Shown: piece by piece, positions 13,782 to 14,049 of the stretch
Position numbering within the stretch: the stretch's first letter is position 1
How the letters are laid out: each line of letters begins with the position of its first letter
From: Promicromonosporaceae bacterium
GTDB lineage: Bacteria; Actinomycetota; Actinomycetes; Actinomycetales; Cellulomonadaceae
DNA: 14,049 nt
Direction of reading: 5' to 3'
Assembly (NCBI GenBank): GCA_009780755.1
Contig: WQZL01000049.1
Location: 1 to 14,049, forward strand
Translations under genes and position numbers: made by a program
Notes under the pieces: model-generated
The model's database searches: none
Seen by the model: only the letters and a program-made list of their open reading frames with translations
Told to the model about the DNA's origin: nothing

Positions 13782-14049
13782 CTTCCAACCTTCACCGAGA
13801 TTTGGCCGCAGGAGACACAGATATTAGAAAGCAGGGATGCGGCGGCCTCATCGATCAGAACCAGGGCGTTGGCGTGGCTTTGCATGACGGTGGCTGGCCA
13901 CTCCGGCGAGACATCGCCCTCGATTAGCTGACGCACCGCCTCGGCCTTGCCCGCGCCGGTGGCGATCAGGATTAGCTGGCGAGCCTCCATGATGGTTCCA
14001 AGCCCCTGCGTCAAGCACAGCTCGGGCACCTGATGGATGTCGCCATCAA
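13778..14049 (-). CDS. nagB: glucosamine-6-phosphate deaminase, C-terminal part
   Basis: NagB converts glucosamine-6-phosphate to fructose-6-phosphate and ammonia, feeding amino sugars into glycolysis. Only the last 89 or so residues are in the window; the frame runs off the right edge. Recognisable are a VPELCLTQGLGTIMEAR segment (the family's ALTxGxGTIMEAR), then LILIATGAGKAEAV, the Pro-Ala-x-x-(L/M)Q stretch WPATVMQSHAN, and LVLIDEAAASLL, the typical end. A GTG within it is internal, not a start. The stop (13778-13780) overlaps the phosphatase start. A short Cys-containing tail follows the conserved end. Confidence 0.9.
   Translation of the reverse strand, partial: DGDIHQVPELCLTQGLGTIMEARQLILIATGAGKAEAVRQLIEGDVSPEWPATVMQSHANALVLIDEAAASLLSNICVSCGQISVKVGS

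Overview
The window is about 14 kb of GC-rich DNA that reads as an actinobacterial chromosome. The pointers are a mycobacterial-type SerC, purH next to sucCD, frequent GTG/TTG starts, several -10 motifs placed so that transcripts would be leaderless, and an intragenic copy of a short repeat (core GGTTGAGCC..TCGAAACC) that I recall from high-GC Gram-positive genomes. I cannot name the genus with confidence.

Left part (1-5761), core metabolism: a tRNA-Pro(CGG) gene with its own promoter and terminator (-), serC (+), purH (-), a small VOC/glyoxalase-fold gene (+), then sucD and sucC (-). Packing is tight. serC and purH overlap tail to tail by 11 bp, the VOC gene and sucD by 23 bp, and sucC and sucD are one base apart. 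The sucCD pair is abnormal. SucD lacks the whole loop carrying the phosphorylated catalytic histidine. SucC has lost both predicted Mg-binding residues and has an altered ATP-binding motif. Both frames are nevertheless long and intact.

Middle and right part (5833-13198), an accessory island entirely on the minus strand: two paralogous COG1672-type AAA+ ATPases (Walker A/B, winged helix, DUF234-like nuclease-fold C-terminus) flank a GH3 lipoprotein and a third ATPase of the AAA_14/DUF4143 type. Each of the three ATPase genes is preceded, within 7-23 bp of its start codon, by its own repeat element: a perfect 24-bp inverted repeat, a 23-bp tandem repeat (3.8 copies), and a 15-bp iteron array (3 copies). 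Each element overlies the likely promoter. This recurrent pairing of a DNA-binding-like ATPase with private upstream repeats is the most system-like signal in the window. It suggests autoregulation or a selfish gene-plus-site module (inference).

The GH3 gene has a LacI-type operator 23 bp before its start. A C-terminal relic resembling a LacI-family regulator lies at 11341-11490, upstream of the DUF4143 unit. One reading is that an old lacI-GH3 sugar locus was broken up by arrival of the ATPase genes.

Right edge: a SixA-type histidine phosphatase translationally coupled by a TTGA overlap to the 3' end of nagB (glucosamine-6-phosphate deaminase), which runs off the window.
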